Shown: one piece after another, positions 8,006 through 10,093 of the stretch
Numbering within the stretch: position 1 is the first letter of the stretch
Layout of the letters: each line of letters starts with the position of its first letter
NCBI GenBank assembly: GCA_900553865.1
Contig: USFC01000059.1
Location: forward strand, 1 to 10,093
Source: an uncultured Clostridium sp.
Lineage (GTDB): Bacteria; Bacillota; Clostridia; TANB77; CAG-508
Direction: 5' to 3'
DNA length: 10,093 nt
Made by a program: the position numbers and the translations under genes
Notes under the pieces: model-generated
Told to the model about the DNA's origin: nothing
What the model saw: only the letters and a program-made list of their open reading frames with translations
Databases searched by the model: none

Positions 8006-8938
8006 ATGAAAGTTAATTGTAAGGCAGCAAAATTATCTATTATAATTTCAAGCATACTATTTATTATGGCAGTTTTGTTTGAATTATTAGATATAAAATT
8101 TGCAAATAATTTTACAGGATTTATGAAAGACATTGTATTAGGAGCATTTTGTAGTTCAATTGTTACTGTATTTTTCTATATATCTGCATATAAAGTAGAG
8201 AAAAAGAGAGTGTTAGAACAGTATTGGAATGAATGCAGAAGAATGGTAATAGAGCTAAATAAGATAGATTATATGGATATTGACTTTGAAGAAAATATTT
8301 TTATAAAGTTTATAAATGAACAAAAAAATAAATTGTGGATAACAGAGTATTATAAACAGATTAAACAAAAAATACCTGTAAAAGAATTTGAACATACAAA
8401 TTTAATAAAAGAAGAAATTAAAAAAGAAAATAAAGAGTTATTTAAAAAGTTATCAAAAGACGCAAGTGAAAAATACTTAGAAGAGAAAATTGAAAAATTA
8501 TATAATAAAACTATTGATAATATGAATAAAATAGTCAATCAATATTTAAATTATTTAAATCAAAGTACAGATAATCTGAATTTTATATTGGGAGACATAG
8601 AATTTTTTACTGGAGAAGCTAATTATATAAAGGCACATGATTTGTTTCAGAAAATATATGATTTAAGTGTGAAAATACAAGAATCTGCAAGACATTTTAG
8701 ATATTGTAAAGAGGGAGAAGGAAATAAAGCAGTAGTATTATCTGAAATACTTGAATTACAAAAGAATATTTTTAGGGTTGAAGAAAGTGAAGATTCAAAA
8801 ATTGTTTATAGAGAATTTAGTGATATGATGGAATTAAAATTAGAAGAATTTAGAGCAAAAATTATCTATAATATTGAACCAGACCAAATTGAAATATTAC
8901 CATTATATGAAATTTCTAGAATGAAAAATATGAATTGA
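8006..8938 (+). CDS. Uncharacterised two-helix membrane-anchored helical protein, second gene of the Fic operon
   Basis: A longer frame is open from 7940, but the ATG at 8006 is chosen because AGAAGAGG sits 5 nt before it and this avoids overlap with the Fic gene. The 310-residue protein has two membrane helices (about 9-28 and 42-62) joined by a short outside loop. A basic stretch (YKVEKKRVLEQY) then places the large remainder in the cytoplasm. That remainder is almost all helical. Residues 125-180 are very rich in Lys and Glu with coiled-coil character (KEEIKKENKELFKKL), followed by further amphipathic helices to the end. No catalytic motif is seen and the family is not recognised. The layout (two helices near the N-terminus and a cytoplasmic helical body) is common among uncharacterised membrane proteins of low-GC Gram-positive islands. 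Co-transcription with an HTH-Fic protein suggests a partner, target or tether, which is inference. Confidence 0.85.
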   Translation: MKVNCKAAKLSIIISSILFIMAVLFELLDIKFANNFTGFMKDIVLGAFCSSIVTVFFYISAYKVEKKRVLEQYWNECRRMVIELNKIDYMDIDFEENIFIKFINEQKNKLWITEYYKQIKQKIPVKEFEHTNLIKEEIKKENKELFKKLSKDASEKYLEEKIEKLYNKTIDNMNKIVNQYLNYLNQSTDNLNFILGDIEFFTGEANYIKAHDLFQKIYDLSVKIQESARHFRYCKEGEGNKAVVLSEILELQKNIFRVEESEDSKIVYREFSDMMELKLEEFRAKIIYNIEPDQIEILPLYEISRMKNMN

Positions 8939-8952
8939 GTGAAGAGATGTAA

Positions 8953-9051
8953 ATTAGCATTAAAATAGAATATGAAAATTCTAAAAATGTTGTAAAAGTG
9001 GAGTTTATTGAAGAATTTAATAAATATAATAATATTCTTAATGAAGTATAA
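8953..9051 (+). pseudogene. Possible gene remnant: 32-codon open frame without a start codon
   Basis: After a TAA at 8950, a frame reads 32 codons (ISIKIEYENSKNVV, then KVEFIEEFNKYNNILNEV) to a TAA at 9049-9051. It has coding-like composition but no ATG, GTG or TTG upstream of the GTG at codon 17. It could be an eroded gene, an ATT-started peptide, or chance in AT-rich sequence. Confidence 0.25.
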
Positions 9052-9106
9052 AAGTGTGAAAAACGACTTTTAAAGATATAAAGTCAAATTTCACACTTTT
9101 TATTAT
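9050..9106. terminator. Bidirectional nested-hairpin terminator between convergent genes
   Basis: An outer 12-bp perfect stem (9050-9061 AAAAGTGTGAAA with 9089-9100 TTTCACACTTTT) encloses an inner 6-bp stem (GACTTT 9065-9070 with AAAGTC 9080-9085). T-rich tails lie on both sides: TTTTTATTATTTTA rightward and TTTT leftward. It lies between a rightward gene ending at 8938 and a leftward gene ending at 9123, so it can stop transcription from both. Confidence 0.8.
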
Positions 9107-9122
9107 TTTATGAATTTATACA

Positions 9123-9401
9123 TCAACAAATCAATTCAACCCCATCACAAAACCCATTCCTATAATACTTCTCATTCCAATAGAAAATATAATCCATAAA
9201 ATGCTCATCAAGCAGATCAAATTGTTTCTTAACATACTTTTTATTCTGTTCAGGAACATTCTTCAGAATCTTTTCAGAAATCTCATCAAAATAGACGAAG
9301 TGATCTTTATCTTCAGCACTTAAAGTACAAAGTAAAGTCTCCTCTATAAATTCTAACCAATCTTTCAAAATATCATCATTAACCTCTCTTAAATTATTCA
9401 T
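9123..9401 (-). CDS. Small acidic helical hypothetical protein (92 aa)
   Basis: This is a leftward gene with an optimal AGGAGG site (complement of 9411-9416) 9 nt before its ATG, which makes it a confident expressed gene despite its size. The product is acidic and helical throughout. It starts MNNLREVNDDILKDWLEFIE, has a middle part with Phe and Tyr (FVYFDEI), and ends YYRNGFCDGVELIC. The GF-x-x-G-hydrophobic ending resembles that of several short hypothetical proteins common in Firmicutes, often near mobile elements, but I cannot name the family. It has no signal peptide, membrane segment or DNA-binding motif. It converges with the Fic operon and shares the terminator on its 3' side. No promoter could be fixed upstream. 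Confidence 0.75.
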   Translation of the reverse strand: MNNLREVNDDILKDWLEFIEETLLCTLSAEDKDHFVYFDEISEKILKNVPEQNKKYVKKQFDLLDEHFMDYIFYWNEKYYRNGFCDGVELIC

Positions 9402-9410
9402 AATCTAAAT

Positions 9411-9416
9411 CCTCCT
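9411..9416 (-). promoter_or_regulatory. Strong ribosome binding site of the leftward small gene
   Basis: On the minus strand this reads AGGAGG, 9 nt before the ATG at 9401. It fixes the start of the 92-residue protein. Confidence 0.8.
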
Positions 9417-9627
9417 AAAAATTAAAATTTTTCTAATAAAAATATCTCCCACAAGAGCCGATTTTGTAAGAACGAACGTCCCATACCCATTGGGTAAAAA
9501 TTGGGTAAAATCATCTCAAAAAAAGCCATAAAAAGACACAAATGTTCTGTAATTTAAAACTCTTGTAAATACTGAAATACCAACAAAAACTCTAATTTTC
9601 ACAAAACCACAAAAACCGGTCAAACCT
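9417..9627. other. Gene-poor island-edge sequence with tandem and inverted repeats
   Basis: No complete gene is visible. It holds a palindrome TACCCA-T-TGGGTA (9484-9496) and two tandem 11-mers TTGGGTAAAAA/T (9490-9500 and 9501-9511). A rightward frame stays open to a stop at 9529-9531 (residues FVRTNVPYPLGKNWVKSS near its end). It could be the last codons of a lost gene such as an integrase, but that is a guess from its place beside a tRNA fragment. Such short repeats near a tRNA end can be recombinase arm sites. Confidence 0.4.
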
Positions 9628-9674
9628 CGCTCATAACCCGAAGGTCGTAAGTTCGAGTTTATTCCTCGCAACCA
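9628..9674 (+). other. 3' half of initiator tRNA-fMet, probable att site of an integrated element
   Basis: From the anticodon loop CTCATAA (9630-9636, anticodon CAT) the order and lengths match positions 32-76 of a tRNA exactly: CCCGA stem strand, AGGTC variable loop, GTAAG, T loop TTCGAGT, TTATT, acceptor strand CCTCGCA, then ACCA (9671-9674). The CCC strand after the loop and A at position 72 are marks of initiator tRNA. The bases before the loop (CCTCG) cannot pair with CCCGA and no D arm or 5' acceptor strand exists, so the tRNA is 5'-truncated. The T stem has mismatches, so it is also decayed. Tyrosine recombinases often integrate into tRNA 3' halves and leave such copies. Confidence 0.75.
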
Positions 9675-9677
9675 CTG

Positions 9678-9718
9678 AAAAGTCCAATTTTCGTTGAAAA
9701 ATAGGGACTTTTATAAAT
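9678..9718 (+). terminator. Intrinsic terminator downstream of the tRNA fragment
   Basis: AAAAGTCC (9678-9685) pairs with GGACTTTT (9705-9712). The loop contains a second stem (ATTTTC with GAAAAAT), giving a long hairpin ending in T residues. It lies 4 nt after the CCA end, as expected for a tRNA terminator carried with the fragment. Confidence 0.75.
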
Positions 9719-9740
9719 TTTGAAGTAATCCATTTAAGTA

Positions 9741-9770
9741 CATTAAAAACCGTTAAAAATCATTAAAAAT
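9741..9770 (+). repeat. Three tandem 10-bp repeats
   Basis: CATTAAAAAC, CGTTAAAAAT and CATTAAAAAT follow one another directly with one or two changes between copies. They lie 29 nt beyond the tRNA-side terminator. A recombinase or regulator binding site is possible, as is simple AT-rich slippage. Confidence 0.6.
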
Positions 9771-9967
9771 TGTTTCATAAAGGGAAAATTGATAAATTAA
9801 TTAATGAAATAAATAAAATAGCAAGATTAAAAAGAATATCATATAAATTAGAAAATGCATATGAAGAATATGATGAATATATTGAAGATTATTATTTTAT
9901 GGAATGGCTTAGAATGTCTCAAGATGGAATAACACAAATAGAAGAAATAAATAATATAACAAATTGA
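9770..9967 (+). CDS. Possible truncated gene: 65-codon acidic helical frame without a good start
   Basis: The frame opens after a stop at 9764. Its only early start is a TTG at 9770 with no ribosome binding site, since AAAGGG lies after it. The product is helical and charged (KIDKLINEINKIARLKRIS, then AYEEYDEYIEDYYFMEW), with codon use like its neighbours, so it is probably or formerly coding. It sits just past the tRNA fragment and tandem repeats and may have lost its 5' end by recombination there. The family is not recognised. Confidence 0.35.
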   Translation: MFHKGKIDKLINEINKIARLKRISYKLENAYEEYDEYIEDYYFMEWLRMSQDGITQIEEINNITN

Positions 9968-10093
9968 TACAAAATCGAAAAAACTGTTGTTGCCGTATTA
10001 CTTTTAAAAACTACTCCAACTAAAACCATCAATCCTACAAAACCAATATATATTGGTAACTGAGCGCATACAATTTTGATTGTTATTAACACA
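9919..10093 (-). pseudogene. Possible 3' end of a leftward membrane protein (runs off the window)
   Basis: The minus strand is open from the window edge to a stop at 9919-9921. It reads as hydrophobic membrane segments (LPIYIGFVGLMVLVGVVF, then SNTATTVFSILYQFVILF), which recall ABC-2-type permeases, though the piece is too short to assign. Its end overlaps the rightward 65-codon frame in the opposite sense, so at least one of the two is broken or spurious. A gene truncated at the island edge fits best. Confidence 0.35.

Noticed and set aside
10042..10057. Perfect 16-bp palindrome ACCAATATATATTGGT
   Set aside because: Lies within the leftward hydrophobic frame, is mostly alternating AT, and has no promoter or gene start nearby, so chance is likely.
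1..10093. CRISPR array, complete insertion sequence or riboswitch
   Set aside because: No spaced direct repeats of CRISPR size, no transposase or terminal inverted repeats, and no recognisable riboswitch core were seen.

Overview
The window is strongly AT-rich, uses AGA and A/T-ending codons almost throughout, and has strong AGGAG-type ribosome binding sites and hairpin-plus-T-run terminators. This points to a low-GC Firmicute, most likely a clostridium-like or related gut anaerobe. No gene here fixes the species. The content is accessory: a defence-type gene cluster next to a degraded tRNA attachment site, with no housekeeping genes.

Region 1 (1-6839) is one long rightward operon. It opens inside hsdS, the specificity subunit of a type I restriction-modification system, whose 5' part lies off the window (hsdM is presumably there too). 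An unrecognised 360-residue gene (830-1912) lies between hsdS and hsdR, with ribosome binding sites overlapping or abutting the flanking stop codons. hsdR (1916-5257) is intact by its nuclease, ATPase and helicase motifs. It is followed closely by an unrecognised soluble 317-residue protein (5284-6237) and a five-helix membrane protein (6248-6781). An intrinsic terminator ends the unit at about 6839.

Region 2 (6840-9106) starts with a non-coding stretch that holds an 11-bp perfect hairpin and an extended -10 promoter. A two-gene operon follows: an XRE-type HTH-Fic protein with intact catalytic and self-inhibitory motifs (7059-7994), then a two-helix membrane-anchored, largely helical protein (8006-8938). 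After it lies a start-less 32-codon open frame, then a nested hairpin that can terminate both this operon and the convergent leftward small gene (9123-9401).

Region 3 (9402-10093) looks like an island edge. It contains tandem TTGGGTAAAA repeats, a 3' half of initiator tRNA-fMet with no 5' half, a strong terminator, three tandem 10-mers, a rightward 65-codon frame lacking a good start, and the end of a leftward hydrophobic frame that runs off the window.

Working together: HsdS/HsdR plus the unseen HsdM would modify self DNA and cut foreign DNA. The embedded 360-aa gene and the soluble-plus-membrane pair are co-transcribed with it and are the best candidates for an undescribed companion defence function. 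The Fic operon looks like an independent regulated module of the same island. The assignment of the unknown genes to defence rests on position only.
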